Below, in pieces: positions 1 to 7,840 of a stretch of DNA of 64,000 bases. A model generated the notes under the pieces. It had not been told where the DNA came from. It did not search any database and was given only the letters and a program-made list of their open reading frames with translations. The DNA comes from Erythrobacter ramosus (GTDB taxonomy: Bacteria; Pseudomonadota; Alphaproteobacteria; Sphingomonadales; Sphingomonadaceae): assembly GCF_009828055.1 (NCBI RefSeq), contig NZ_WTYB01000001.1:573183-637182 (forward strand). The letters are read 5' to 3'. How positions within the stretch are numbered: position 1 is the first letter of the stretch; every line of letters begins with the position of its first letter. A program made the translations under genes and the position numbers.

Positions 1-43
1 AGCGGTGCGCGATCTGGTCAAGGCGTTCGGGGGGGATTTGCAT
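1..43 (-). CDS. prfA: Peptide chain release factor 1, N-terminal fragment (cut by window edge)
   Basis: Only the first 14 codons are inside the window, reading MQIPPERLDQIAHR from an ATG at 43. This matches the usual start of bacterial RF1, the factor that ends translation at UAA and UAG. It follows hisS on the same strand after about 100 bases that hold a palindromic repeat, so the two may share a transcript. The identification rests on a short peptide and on my recollection that prfA often follows hisS in sphingomonads. The rest of the gene lies to the left. Confidence 0.7.
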   Translation of the reverse strand, partial: MQIPPERLDQIAHR

Positions 44-60
44 TGCTGTTTTCTTACTCA

Positions 61-148
61 CCGTCCCGGCCACCGAGCCGGGACCCCGCTTCTATTGGAG
101 CGGCGGAAAAAGGAAAGCGGGGCCCCGGGTCAAGCCCGGGGCGGGGGC
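61..148. repeat. Paired GC-rich palindromic (REP-like) repeat between hisS and prfA
   Basis: Two GC-rich arms, about 61-90 and 117-148, are imperfect inverted copies of each other around a 26-base spacer. Each arm is also a small palindrome; the right one contains CCCGGGTCAAGCCCGGG. The same core recurs at 2072-2102. As RNA it would fold into a strong hairpin between hisS and prfA and could modulate read-through or mRNA stability, which is inference. Confidence 0.7.
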
Positions 149-1422
149 TAATTCTGGTGGAGGACGCCAGACCCGTAGATCAAATCTGCAATCTTGTTGA
201 CGAGGTCTTCCTCGCTGCTTCGCACAGGTGCCGAATTGACGCCCTCACCACCGAGGCTGAGAATTGCACGGGGGTTGGCCTTAGATGCTTTGTCAAACCG
301 CTTTCGAGGGGAACCCGAGGCGATCATTTCTGCGCTGTAGCCGTTGCTTCGCAGTGTCCTAAGGACGGCGAAGGCCTTTGTGAGAACTGCGTCGTCCTCG
401 ACAACGACGATCACATCAGCCTTGGCCTCCTCCCGCGCCCCCACCAACATCGCCAGCCGCTCGATCCCCGCAGCCCAGCCGACCGCAGGCGTGGCTGCGC
501 CGCCGAGCGACTCCATCAGCCCGTCATAGCGCCCGCCCGCCAGAACCGTACTCTGGCTCCCCAAAGCCGCAGCCGATACGCCGCCCTCGTCGGGAATAAA
601 TTCGAACGCAGTGTGGCGGTAGTAATCAAGCCCGCGCACAAGGCCTTCCGCGCGCACCCACTTCACGCCCGCCGCATCCAGCCCGCTGGTCACGGCAGCA
701 AAAAACGCGCTCGCCTCTTCCGACAAAAAGGCGTCGATCTTCGGCGCATCGGGCAGGAACGCCTTGTCGCGGGGGTCCTTGGAATCGAGGATTCGCAGCG
801 GGTTCTTCTCCAGCCGCTCCTGCGATTCCTCGGACAGCTGATCCTTCACCGCGCGGAAATAGTCGATCAACGCCGCCCGCCATGCCTCGCGACTTGCACC
901 ATCACCCAAAGTGTTGAGGTGCAGCGTCACATCATGGATCCCCAGCTCCTTCAACAGCTGATCCGCCATCGCCAGCAGCTCGACATCGGCCTGCGGCTCG
1001 GCAGCGCCGATCACCTCGGCGTCGATCTGGTGGAACTGGCGGTAGCGGCCTTTCTGCGGGCGCTCGTAACGGAACAGCGGGCCGTGGGTCGCCACCTTCA
1101 GGGGCGCATATTGCTGCCAGCCGTTTGTCAGGAAAGCGCGCGCGATGCCGGCGGTGAATTCAGGGCGCAGGGTCAGCGATTCGCCGCCGCGGTCGTCGAA
1201 GGAATACATCTCTTTCGATACAACATCGGTCGTCTCGCCCAGCGAGCGGGCGAAGACCTCGGTCTTTTCGAACACCGGCATTTCCACCCGCCGGAACCGA
1301 TACAGCCGCCGCACGCGCTCGAACGTCTCGACCACGAAGGCGAAAGCCTCGGCATCGGCGCCGAAGATGTCCTGGGTACCTCTGATGGCGTTGGGGGTTT
1401 TGGCGGAGGTTTTTGTGCTCAT
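148..1422 (-). CDS. hisS: Histidyl-tRNA synthetase
   Basis: Cytoplasmic class II aminoacyl-tRNA synthetase that charges tRNA-His. The 424-residue product has the family's usual length. It opens with [11 protein letters not shown] and contains [14 protein letters not shown], the motif 2 region ([18 protein letters not shown]), the GRYDGL element and motif 3 ([10 protein letters not shown]). The last ~100 residues form the anticodon-binding domain. That part uses codons rare in the rest of the gene (CGA, AGG, ACA and many A/T-ending codons), noted as a finding. The ATG at 1422 gives a normal N-terminus. prfA follows and ppa diverges from it. Confidence 0.96.
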   Translation of the reverse strand: MSTKTSAKTPNAIRGTQDIFGADAEAFAFVVETFERVRRLYRFRRVEMPVFEKTEVFARSLGETTDVVSKEMYSFDDRGGESLTLRPEFTAGIARAFLTNGWQQYAPLKVATHGPLFRYERPQKGRYRQFHQIDAEVIGAAEPQADVELLAMADQLLKELGIHDVTLHLNTLGDGASREAWRAALIDYFRAVKDQLSEESQERLEKNPLRILDSKDPRDKAFLPDAPKIDAFLSEEASAFFAAVTSGLDAAGVKWVRAEGLVRGLDYYRHTAFEFIPDEGGVSAAALGSQSTVLAGGRYDGLMESLGGAATPAVGWAAGIERLAMLVGAREEAKADVIVVVEDDAVLTKAFAVLRTLRSNGYSAEMIASGSPRKRFDKASKANPRAILSLGGEGVNSAPVRSSEEDLVNKIADLIYGSGVLHQN

Positions 1423-1526
1423 AGGGCTGCGCGATTAGGCTTACGCAGGCTCTTTCGCAATCCTGCGGCACGCATTAAAGGCCCGCGCGTTACCTCTCTC
1501 ATTCGCAAGCCAAAAAGAGACCTGCC

Positions 1527-2060
1527 ATGCGCATCGACAAGATCCCCACCGGCGTCAATCCGCCCGACGATCTCAACGTCATCATCGAAGTGCCCACCGG
1601 CGGCGAGCCGGTGAAGTATGAATTCGACAAGGAAAGCGGCGCGCTGTTCGTTGACCGCATCCTGCACACGCCGATGCGCTATCCGGCGAATTACGGCTTC
1701 GTGCCGCACACGCTCAGTCCTGATGGCGATCCGCTGGATGCGCTGGTGATCTCGCGCTCGCCCTTCATTCCCGGCTGCGTGGTGCGCGCGCGGCCCATCG
1801 GGGTGCTCAACCTCGAAGACGAGCAGGGCGGCGATGAAAAGCTGATCTGCGTGCCGGTTAAGGAGACCTTCCCCTATTACGCCGACGTGGTCGAAACGAG
1901 CGATCTGCCCTCGATCATCTTCCAGCAGATCGAGCACTTCTTCACCCACTACAAGGATCTGGAAGCCGAAAAGTGGGTGCGCGTGGGCAAGTGGGGCGAC
2001 GCCGCCGAAGCGCGTCAGATCACCATTGAGGCGATCGAGCGATATAACGCTGGAAAGTAA
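1527..2060 (+). CDS. ppa: Inorganic pyrophosphatase (family I)
   Basis: Soluble magnesium-dependent enzyme that hydrolyses pyrophosphate to phosphate and so drives biosynthetic reactions. The 177-residue product is typical for bacterial family I. It has the hallmark metal-binding DGDPLDALV motif around residues 65-73, the ANYGFVPHT segment before it and the C-terminal KWGD segment. It is transcribed divergently from hisS with about 100 bases between the start codons. A palindromic repeat at 2072-2102 follows the stop and probably helps to end the transcript. Confidence 0.96.
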   Translation: MRIDKIPTGVNPPDDLNVIIEVPTGGEPVKYEFDKESGALFVDRILHTPMRYPANYGFVPHTLSPDGDPLDALVISRSPFIPGCVVRARPIGVLNLEDEQGGDEKLICVPVKETFPYYADVVETSDLPSIIFQQIEHFFTHYKDLEAEKWVRVGKWGDAAEARQITIEAIERYNAGK

Positions 2061-2071
2061 GGGATATTTCT

Positions 2072-2102
2072 CCCCGTCCCGGGTCAAGCCCGGGGCGGGG
2101 GG
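2072..2102. repeat. Palindromic repeat CCCGGGTCAAGCCCGGG after ppa
   Basis: A GC-rich palindrome lies between the convergent ppa and membrane-protein genes. Its core CCCGGGTCAAGCCCGGG is the same as in the repeat at 117-148. It can fold on either strand but has no T-run, so a transcription-ending role is plausible and unproven. Confidence 0.7.
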
Positions 2103-2115
2103 TGCGAAGTCTTGC

Positions 2116-2493
2116 TTAAATCACACTCAACACGGCCTTGAACATCAGCGTCAGACCGAAAGGCAGGCCAATCGCCAGCGCCCACAGCGTCATCACGTCG
2201 CGCTTGAAGGCCGGGGCGTAGGATCGGTCGACCGCTTCGGCATCGCTCAGCACCGACCAACGCTTTTCGAACCAGCGGCACACCGGGATGATCCCGGCCA
2301 CCAGCACGACCAGCGCCATATAGGGCAGCAGGCTCGACGTGCCCTCTGCCAGCGCCTTGACCGTCACGAAGATTTGCAGCGCGGTGTAGACCAGCAGGCC
2401 GTAGGCGACATGGTCGCTCATCGCCTTGCGCCAGTCTCGCGCCCGAGTGGCAGACAGTGCCTGGCTTTTGCCCCGCTCATTGGATTTCATCAT
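2116..2493 (-). CDS. Small multi-pass membrane protein, unknown function
   Basis: About 125 residues. A charged N-terminus (MMKSNERGKSQ...) is followed by roughly three hydrophobic segments: VAYGLLVYTALQIFVTV, SLLPYMALVVLVAGIIPV and MTLWALAIGLPFGLTLMF. The frame could start further upstream, at 2610, but that stretch has no membrane or domain features, so I chose the ATG pair at 2493/2490. It converges on ppa and diverges from lptB. I do not recognise a family. Inner-membrane location is predicted from hydrophobicity only. Confidence 0.7.
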   Translation of the reverse strand: MMKSNERGKSQALSATRARDWRKAMSDHVAYGLLVYTALQIFVTVKALAEGTSSLLPYMALVVLVAGIIPVCRWFEKRWSVLSDAEAVDRSYAPAFKRDVMTLWALAIGLPFGLTLMFKAVLSVI

Positions 2494-2745
2494 GCTGGCC
2501 GCTCCCCAACGGTCTGTTGTGAAGCTGGCAGTATCGCAAAGCTTCTCCAAGGTTGCAAGAAGGCGCGGAAATCCGCCATTTTGTTGCGCCAAACGCACAG
2601 AACGAGGCACAAGCTGCTCAAATGACGGGGGCTTTGTCTGACGTTGTGCCAGTAACTGGTCGATACGTCAGCACTAAGCAAAAATCCTGCCAAACGCCTT
2701 GCGCCCCTTTTCTGCGGCTCGAAGGCTGCTAAAGCTCGCAGACAC

Positions 2746-3522
2746 ATGACCACGACCCTTTCCGATCCGCCCAGCGAGGCAGCGCCGGTTCAGCCGCTCG
2801 GCAGCGGGCTTGAAGTGATCTCGATCGCCAAGAGCTATGACAAGCGCGCGGTGCTGACCGATATTTCGTTCAGCGTCGCCAAGGGCGAAGTGTTCGGCCT
2901 GCTCGGCCCCAATGGCGCGGGCAAGACCACCTGCTTCTATTCGATCATGGGGTTGGTGAAGCCAGATTCGGGTCGCATCCTGATGGACGGCGAGGATGTG
3001 ACCAAGCTGCCGATGTATCGCCGCGCGATCCTCGGTCTGGGCTATCTGCCGCAGGAAACCAGCATCTTTCGCGGGATGACCGTGGAGCAGAACATCGCCT
3101 GTGTGCTCGAACTGGGTGAGCCTGATGCCGCCACCCGCGCCAGCGAGCTTGAGCGGTTGCTCGACGAATTCGGCCTTGCGCGCCTGCGCCAGTCGCCCGC
3201 GATGGCGCTGTCGGGCGGGGAGCGGCGGCGCTGCGAGATCGCCCGCGCACTAGCGGCCAAGCCTTCGATCATGCTGCTGGACGAGCCCTTTGCCGGGATC
3301 GATCCGCTCTCGATCAACGATATCCGCGATCTGATCCGCGATCTCAAAGCGCGCGGCATCGGGGTGCTGATCACCGATCACAACGTGCGCGAGACGCTCG
3401 ATATCGTCGACCGTGCTTGCATCATCTACGGCGGGCAGGTGCTGTTCGCCGGTTCCCCGCAGGAACTGGTCGCCGACGAGAACGTAAGGCGGCTCTATCT
3501 CGGCGAGAGCTTCACGCTCTAG
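2746..3522 (+). CDS. lptB: LPS export ABC transporter ATP-binding protein LptB
   Basis: Cytoplasmic ATPase that powers lipopolysaccharide extraction from the inner membrane with LptFG and passes it to the Lpt bridge. The 258-residue product has Walker A (GPNGAGKTT), Q-loop (GYLPQETSIFRG), ABC signature (LSGGERRRCEIARALA), Walker B (IMLLDEPFAGIDP) and switch histidine (LITDHNVRETL), all as in LptB. The first ~22 residues are an extension ahead of the usual start. rpoN begins 12 bases after the stop, the classical lptB-rpoN order. The expected upstream partners lptC and lptA are not here; the gene upstream faces the other way. Confidence 0.95.
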   Translation: MTTTLSDPPSEAAPVQPLGSGLEVISIAKSYDKRAVLTDISFSVAKGEVFGLLGPNGAGKTTCFYSIMGLVKPDSGRILMDGEDVTKLPMYRRAILGLGYLPQETSIFRGMTVEQNIACVLELGEPDAATRASELERLLDEFGLARLRQSPAMALSGGERRRCEIARALAAKPSIMLLDEPFAGIDPLSINDIRDLIRDLKARGIGVLITDHNVRETLDIVDRACIIYGGQVLFAGSPQELVADENVRRLYLGESFTL

Positions 3523-3533
3523 CGCTGATTGGC

Positions 3534-5033
3534 ATGGCATTAGGTCCCCGCCTTGACCTGAGGCAATCGCAATCGCTGGTCATGACGCCGCAGTTGCAGC
3601 AGGCGATCAAGCTGCTGGCGGCCTCGAACCTCGAAATCGAAAGCTTCATTGCCGAGGCGCTGGAGGCCAATCCGCTGCTCGACACCGGCGGGCCTGCGGA
3701 TGTGGGCGAGCCGGAACGAATCGAACTCGCGGCCCCGCCGGGTGAGGATGCGCCTGCCGATGAATTGATGCTGCGCGGCGGGGGTGAAAGCGACGCGCCG
3801 CTCGACCTGTCCTCGGTGGATCGTGACTGGGACACCGGCGACGGGGAGGCACGCAATGCCCGCGATGCCGAATGGGGCGCCGCAGCCAGCGGATCTGGCG
3901 GCGACTTCGATGACGCGCCCGACTGGGAGCAGCTGCGCGCCGCCGAAATCACGCTGTCCGAACATCTCGAAGGCCAGATCGGCGCGCTCACCAGCGATCC
4001 GCGCACCGGGTTCATCGCGCGCCACATCATCGGGCTGCTCGATGATGCGGGCTACCTCGGCACGCCGATCGATGAAGTCGCCGATGATCTGGGCGTGGGG
4101 CTGTTTGAGGCCGAAGCGGCGCTGACGCTGGTGCAATCGCTCGACCCAACTGGCGTCGGCGCGCGCAATCTCGCCGAATGCATCGCGATCCAAGCGCGCG
4201 AGGCGGATCGTTATGATCCCTGCATGGCGGCGCTGATCAGCAATCTCGATCTGGTCGCACGCGGCGAAGTCGAGCGGCTAAAGCGCCTGTGCCGCGTGGA
4301 TGACGAGGATTTCGCTGACATGCTGCGCGAATTGCGCAGCTACAACCCGCGCCCCGGTCTTGCTTTCATGCCGTCTGACAGCAGCTCTGTGGTGCCCGAC
4401 ATCCTCATCACCGCCAATGCTGCCGGCGGGTGGGACATTGCCTTGAACGAGGACACCCTGCCCAAGCTGATCGTCAACCGCGGCTACTTCGTGGAATTGA
4501 ACGCCGGGGCTACATCCAAGGAATCGCAGGGCTGGCTCAAGGAAAAGCTCGCCGACGCGCACTGGCTGATTCGCGCGCTCGATCAGCGGCAGAAGACGAT
4601 CCTGAAAACCGCTGCGGAAATCGTGAAGCAGCAGGACGGGTTCTTCCGCCGGGGTGTGTCCGAGCTGCGCCCGCTCACCTTGCGCGAAGTGGCCGAGAAG
4701 ATCGAAATGCACGAAAGCACGGTCAGCCGCGTCACCAGCAACAAGTACCTCGCCTGCGCGCGCGGGACGTTTGAACTGAAGTATTTCTTCACCAGCGGGG
4801 TCGCCTCAGCCGACGGCGAAGGCGCGTCATCCGCCGCGATCAAGTCCCGCATCAAGGCGCTGATCGACGCAGAGACCGCGAAGAATATCCTGTCTGACCA
4901 ACAGCTTGCCGAAATGCTCCAGAAAGAAGGCTTCGACCTCGCCCGGCGCACCGTGGCGAAATACCGCGAAGCGATCGGGCTGGGCTCCAGCGCCGAGCGG
5001 CGGCGGGCCAAGAAGCTGGCGGGCGCATCTTAG
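3534..5033 (+). CDS. rpoN: RNA polymerase sigma-54 factor
   Basis: Sigma factor for -24/-12 promoters that needs enhancer-binding ATPases. The product has 499 residues. The glutamine-rich activator-interacting region (LRQSQSLVMTPQLQQAIKLL) is at the very N-terminus, followed by an acidic linker, the core-binding region, the central HTH (HESTVSRVTSNKY) and the RpoN box (ARRTVAKYRE) about 30 residues from the end. I chose the ATG at 3534 because the conserved region starts there; the open frame upstream runs back into lptB. It lies 12 bases after lptB, probably in the same operon. Confidence 0.96.
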   Translation: MALGPRLDLRQSQSLVMTPQLQQAIKLLAASNLEIESFIAEALEANPLLDTGGPADVGEPERIELAAPPGEDAPADELMLRGGGESDAPLDLSSVDRDWDTGDGEARNARDAEWGAAASGSGGDFDDAPDWEQLRAAEITLSEHLEGQIGALTSDPRTGFIARHIIGLLDDAGYLGTPIDEVADDLGVGLFEAEAALTLVQSLDPTGVGARNLAECIAIQAREADRYDPCMAALISNLDLVARGEVERLKRLCRVDDEDFADMLRELRSYNPRPGLAFMPSDSSSVVPDILITANAAGGWDIALNEDTLPKLIVNRGYFVELNAGATSKESQGWLKEKLADAHWLIRALDQRQKTILKTAAEIVKQQDGFFRRGVSELRPLTLREVAEKIEMHESTVSRVTSNKYLACARGTFELKYFFTSGVASADGEGASSAAIKSRIKALIDAETAKNILSDQQLAEMLQKEGFDLARRTVAKYREAIGLGSSAERRRAKKLAGAS

Positions 5034-5100
5034 GATTTTCCCGCAATGGGCGGCCCATCCGTAAAGGTCTAACCCTGCGCGATAATTCGCTGCTGCGGGG

Positions 5101-5236
5101 GTGTGACTCGAAAGACTCACTTCAAAACGTTAACGCGCTAAACTTCTTATTAACCTTTTTTGGTGAGAAGTGGCGTGGTTAACAGACGGCAACCTCTCCT
5201 AAGCAGGGGTTACCAGGGGACAGACAGGGGACTAAG
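5101..5236 (+). promoter_or_regulatory. ctrA upstream region with GANTC pair and CtrA-box-like sites
   Basis: This AT-richer stretch holds two GANTC methylation sites (GACTC at 5105-5109 and 5114-5118). It also has a near-match to the CtrA box TTAA-N7-TTAA at 5139-5155 (TAAA-N7-TTAACC, one mismatch) and two GTTAAC half-sites at 5130-5135 and 5178-5183. In Caulobacter, ctrA transcription is controlled by CcrM methylation of GANTC and by CtrA itself, so this arrangement suggests similar control. Transcription starts cannot be placed from sequence alone. Confidence 0.55.
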
Positions 5237-5932
5237 ATGCGCGTTCTGCTGATCGAAGACGAACCGACCACTGCCAAGGCTATTGAGCTGATGCTCACCA
5301 CCGAAGGCTTCAATGTCTATTCGACCGACCTCGGTGAGGAAGGTTTGGATCTGGGCAAGCTGTATGATTACGACATCATCCTGCTCGACCTGAACCTGCC
5401 TGACATGCATGGCTATGACGTGCTCAAGAAGCTGCGTGTCGCCAAGGTGCAGACCCCGGTGCTGATCCTTTCGGGCATCAGCGAGATGGATTCGAAGATC
5501 CGCAGCTTCGGCTTCGGCGCTGACGATTACGTCACCAAGCCGTTCCACCGCGAAGAACTGGTCGCCCGCATTTATGCCGTGGTGCGCCGTTCGAAGGGCC
5601 ATTCGCAGTCGGTCATCCGCACCGGCAAGCTGGCCGTGAACCTCGACGCCAAGACGGTCGAAGTCGATGGCGCCCGCGTGCACCTCACCGGCAAGGAATA
5701 TGCGATGCTCGAGCTCCTCAGCTTGCGCAAGGGCACCACGCTGACCAAGGAAATGTTCCTCAACCACCTCTATGGCGGGATGGACGAGCCGGAACTCAAG
5801 ATCATCGACGTGTTCATCTGCAAGCTGCGCAAGAAGCTGTCGCTGGCCTGCGGGGGCGAGAACTACATCGAGACCGTGTGGGGCCGCGGCTACGTGCTGC
5901 GCGACGACGAAGCGGTGGTCGAAGCGGCTTAA
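5237..5932 (+). CDS. ctrA: Cell-cycle response regulator CtrA
   Basis: OmpR-type response regulator of alphaproteobacteria that acts in cell-cycle, polarity and motility programmes by binding TTAA-N7-TTAA boxes. The 231-residue product begins [20 protein letters not shown]. The phosphoacceptor is D51 in [14 protein letters not shown], and the receiver ends with the [11 protein letters not shown] lysine. The C-terminal winged helix contains [17 protein letters not shown] and [12 protein letters not shown]. The tail ends in two alanines (VVEAA), as in Caulobacter CtrA, where such an end is a ClpXP signal. The gene stands alone, with its own regulatory region upstream and a hairpin downstream. 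Its known inhibitor SciP is encoded at 59.6 kb. Confidence 0.97.
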   Translation: MRVLLIEDEPTTAKAIELMLTTEGFNVYSTDLGEEGLDLGKLYDYDIILLDLNLPDMHGYDVLKKLRVAKVQTPVLILSGISEMDSKIRSFGFGADDYVTKPFHREELVARIYAVVRRSKGHSQSVIRTGKLAVNLDAKTVEVDGARVHLTGKEYAMLELLSLRKGTTLTKEMFLNHLYGGMDEPELKIIDVFICKLRKKLSLACGGENYIETVWGRGYVLRDDEAVVEAA

Positions 5933-5940
5933 TCGTTTGC

Positions 5941-5960
5941 GAGCGCCCCTCCGGGCGCTC
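5941..5960 (+). terminator. Hairpin after ctrA
   Basis: A perfect 8-bp stem (GAGCGCCC/GGGCGCTC) with a 4-base loop starts 8 bases after the ctrA stop. No clear T-run follows, so it may be a weak intrinsic terminator or an RNA 3'-end stabiliser. Confidence 0.5.
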
Positions 5961-6056
5961 GTCCTCGGCGAGCTTCCGTCGCTGCGCGACGGATCGCCTG
6001 CGGGGCGGCCGCGTGGCCTTGCGGCCCCTTGGGCCGGAATTGCTCTATTACATCAA

Positions 6057-6084
6057 AACGCCCGGGGTTCTCGCCCCGGGCGTT
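6057..6084 (-). terminator. Rho-independent terminator of the HTH-membrane protein gene
   Basis: A perfect 11-bp stem (AACGCCCGGGG/CCCCGGGCGTT) with a 6-base loop lies just beyond the minus-strand stop at 6091. Read on the minus strand it is followed by TTTTGATG, the pattern of an intrinsic terminator. It may also stop transcripts from the ctrA side. Confidence 0.75.
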
Positions 6085-6090
6085 CGCGTT

Positions 6091-6897
6091 TCAGCCGATG
6101 CGGTTGAAGACGATGGCCTTGGGCTCGGGCATCTCGCCGTTCGCCCAGACGATCGTTTCGGTCATCGAGCTGCCGTCCTTCGCCACGGTGTAGACGCGGG
6201 TCGAGACGCGCTGGCCTTCCTTGGCGAGCGTCATCACCAGCGTATCGGGCTCAGGCTGGCGCAGCGCGACCGAATCGATTTCCGCCATCGAGCCGCCCAC
6301 TGGCACTGCCACCCCATCGAGCGCCGCAGTCGATTCGGCTTTGATTTTCGCGCCGTCGCGGTTCTCGACCCACACCAGTGTATGCAACCGCCCGTCGACT
6401 TGCGGCGTGAAGGTGATCGTCACCGCGAGAGGACGCTCGTTCTCGGGGAGTCGCGCCACATCGAGCGACCAGCGCCCGGCCAGCGGTGTGGCAGCGGCCT
6501 GCGCGGTTTCGGCAGCCTCGGGCATGGTAATGGTGCCTGCAACCAGTGCGAGGCCCAGAGCAGCTGCGGGGAGCATGAAAGCCATGGCAATCTTTCCTTT
6601 CGTCCATTCGAACCCCTTCGAACGGGGCACGAGAGGATGCTCGGCCAAAGGTGCGCCGGGCGACAGATCGCTTTTTCTGTCCCAGATTTTTTGTGCCGCG
6701 AGCCGGCGGGCGAGCTCCCTGCTGCTTCCCACCCCGGTCTTGCGCCGCGCCTCGCGCAGCCGCTCGTTGATCGAGGCTTCCGAACGATCCAGCCGGGCAG
6801 CAATCGACTTCACCGTGTGCCCTGCCGCCAGCAGGCGCAGGACTTCAAGCTCCTTGTCGGAAAGCGCCTCGGCACAAATTGGGGACGGGGTCGTCAT
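6091..6897 (-). CDS. LuxR-type HTH protein with transmembrane anchor and extracytoplasmic domain
   Basis: Product of 268 residues in three parts. Residues ~11-66 form a LuxR/FixJ-type DNA-binding HTH (LSDKELEVLRLLAAGHTVKS, SIAARLDRSEASINERL). Residues ~102-124 are one hydrophobic segment (KIAMAFMLPAAALGLALVAG). Residues ~130-268 look exported, beta-rich and without cysteines. The layout predicts a membrane-bound regulator with its DNA-binding part in the cytoplasm and a sensor part outside, as in ToxR-like one-component systems, but with a LuxR-type HTH. Ligand and targets cannot be told. It has its own terminator and diverges from trmB. Confidence 0.8.
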   Translation of the reverse strand: MTTPSPICAEALSDKELEVLRLLAAGHTVKSIAARLDRSEASINERLREARRKTGVGSSRELARRLAAQKIWDRKSDLSPGAPLAEHPLVPRSKGFEWTKGKIAMAFMLPAAALGLALVAGTITMPEAAETAQAAATPLAGRWSLDVARLPENERPLAVTITFTPQVDGRLHTLVWVENRDGAKIKAESTAALDGVAVPVGGSMAEIDSVALRQPEPDTLVMTLAKEGQRVSTRVYTVAKDGSSMTETIVWANGEMPEPKAIVFNRIG

Positions 6898-6981
6898 CGG
6901 CTCTGATCACCACAGCGCGCTACCTTGCGTCCAGCACGATTTTCTTGTGCCGCGCCGGGCTGCGTGCCAAGCGCCCGCCCC

Positions 6982-7683
6982 ATGACAGCGTTCAAGGAAG
7001 GCGATCCGACCACCATCGCGCGGCTTTATGGCCGCTCAGTCGGGAAGAAGTTGCGCAAGTATCAGCAGGGGTTGGTCGATACCCTCCTGCCGCAGATTTC
7101 TGTGCCTGCCGAAGGCCCGGTGACGAGCGAGATCCTGTTCGGCGATTCGCGCCCACTGCATTTCGAGATCGGCTTCGGCGGGGGCGAGCATCTCGCCTAT
7201 CGCGCCGATCTGCTGCCAGATCACGGCTTCATCGGCGCGGAGCCCTTCGTCAACGGTGTAGCGCAGGCACTCACACATGTCGCCGACCAGCGGCTTGCCA
7301 ATATCCGGCTGCATCATGGCGACGCATTGGAGGTGCTCCAGCGCATCCCCGATGGCTCGCTGACGATGGCCTATCTGCTGCATCCCGACCCCTGGCCCAA
7401 GGCGCGCCATGCCAAGCGGCGGATGGTCAACGACGGCCCGATCAAGCTGCTCGCCGCCAAGCTGAAACCCGGCGGCGAGTTCCGGTTCGGCACGGACCAC
7501 GCGGTGTACCTGCGCTACGCGCTGATGGTGATGCAGCGCCACGCGGATCTGTTCGAATGGGTGGTCGAGAAACCCGCCGACTGGCAGGTGCGCCCGTCCG
7601 GCTGGCCCGAGACCCGCTACGAACACAAGGCCCGCACGGTCTATGGGCATGAGGTCTGGTACTTTCGATACCGGCGGAAGTGA
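6982..7683 (+). CDS. trmB: tRNA (guanine-N7-)-methyltransferase TrmB
   Basis: SAM-dependent enzyme that forms 7-methylguanosine at position 46 of tRNA variable loops. The 233-residue product has the SAM-binding motif (FEIGFGGGEHLAYRA), the acidic loop (GAEPFVNG), the signature LHPDPWPKARHAKRRM and the C-terminal GTDHAVYLRY motif. I set the start at the ATG at 6982 (MTAFKEGDPTTIARLYGRSV), because the family begins near the LYGR element; the upstream frame overlaps the promoter of the divergent gene. A possible small membrane-protein frame overlaps its stop codon. Confidence 0.95.
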   Translation: MTAFKEGDPTTIARLYGRSVGKKLRKYQQGLVDTLLPQISVPAEGPVTSEILFGDSRPLHFEIGFGGGEHLAYRADLLPDHGFIGAEPFVNGVAQALTHVADQRLANIRLHHGDALEVLQRIPDGSLTMAYLLHPDPWPKARHAKRRMVNDGPIKLLAAKLKPGGEFRFGTDHAVYLRYALMVMQRHADLFEWVVEKPADWQVRPSGWPETRYEHKARTVYGHEVWYFRYRRK

Positions 7684-7820
7684 CCTCGCTCGGCGACCGG
7701 ATTGTCACCGCGATCTGGTATCTCGCAAGTGGCGCACTGTGGGTCACGGCGGCGAAGTACGATGCCTTTGGCGACAATTGGCTGATCGCGGCGCTGGTGA
7801 TTGCCGCGCTGCAATCGTGA
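7680..7820 (+). CDS. Possible small membrane protein coupled to trmB
   Basis: A 46-codon frame starts with GTG overlapping the trmB stop (GTGA) and reads MTSLGDRIVTAIWYLASGAL... to ...LIAALVIAALQS. It has two hydrophobic stretches (TAIWYLASGALWVTAA and LIAALVIAAL) and mostly G/C-ending codons. The GTGA overlap is used at several well-supported gene junctions in this window, which favours a coupled gene. Against it are its small size and the lack of a recognised family. It could be a decayed remnant. Confidence 0.4.
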   Translation: MTSLGDRIVTAIWYLASGALWVTAAKYDAFGDNWLIAALVIAALQS

Positions 7821-7840
7821 TCATGGCGTTTGCGCGGACG

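Noticed and set aside
43..1614. Long plus-strand frame opposite hisS
   Set aside because: The minus strand encodes a complete histidyl-tRNA synthetase; the plus frame lacks domains and runs into ppa.
5047..5059. ATGGGCGGCCCAT palindrome as rpoN terminator
   Set aside because: The arms are separated by a single base, so the RNA cannot form a proper hairpin; no T-run follows.
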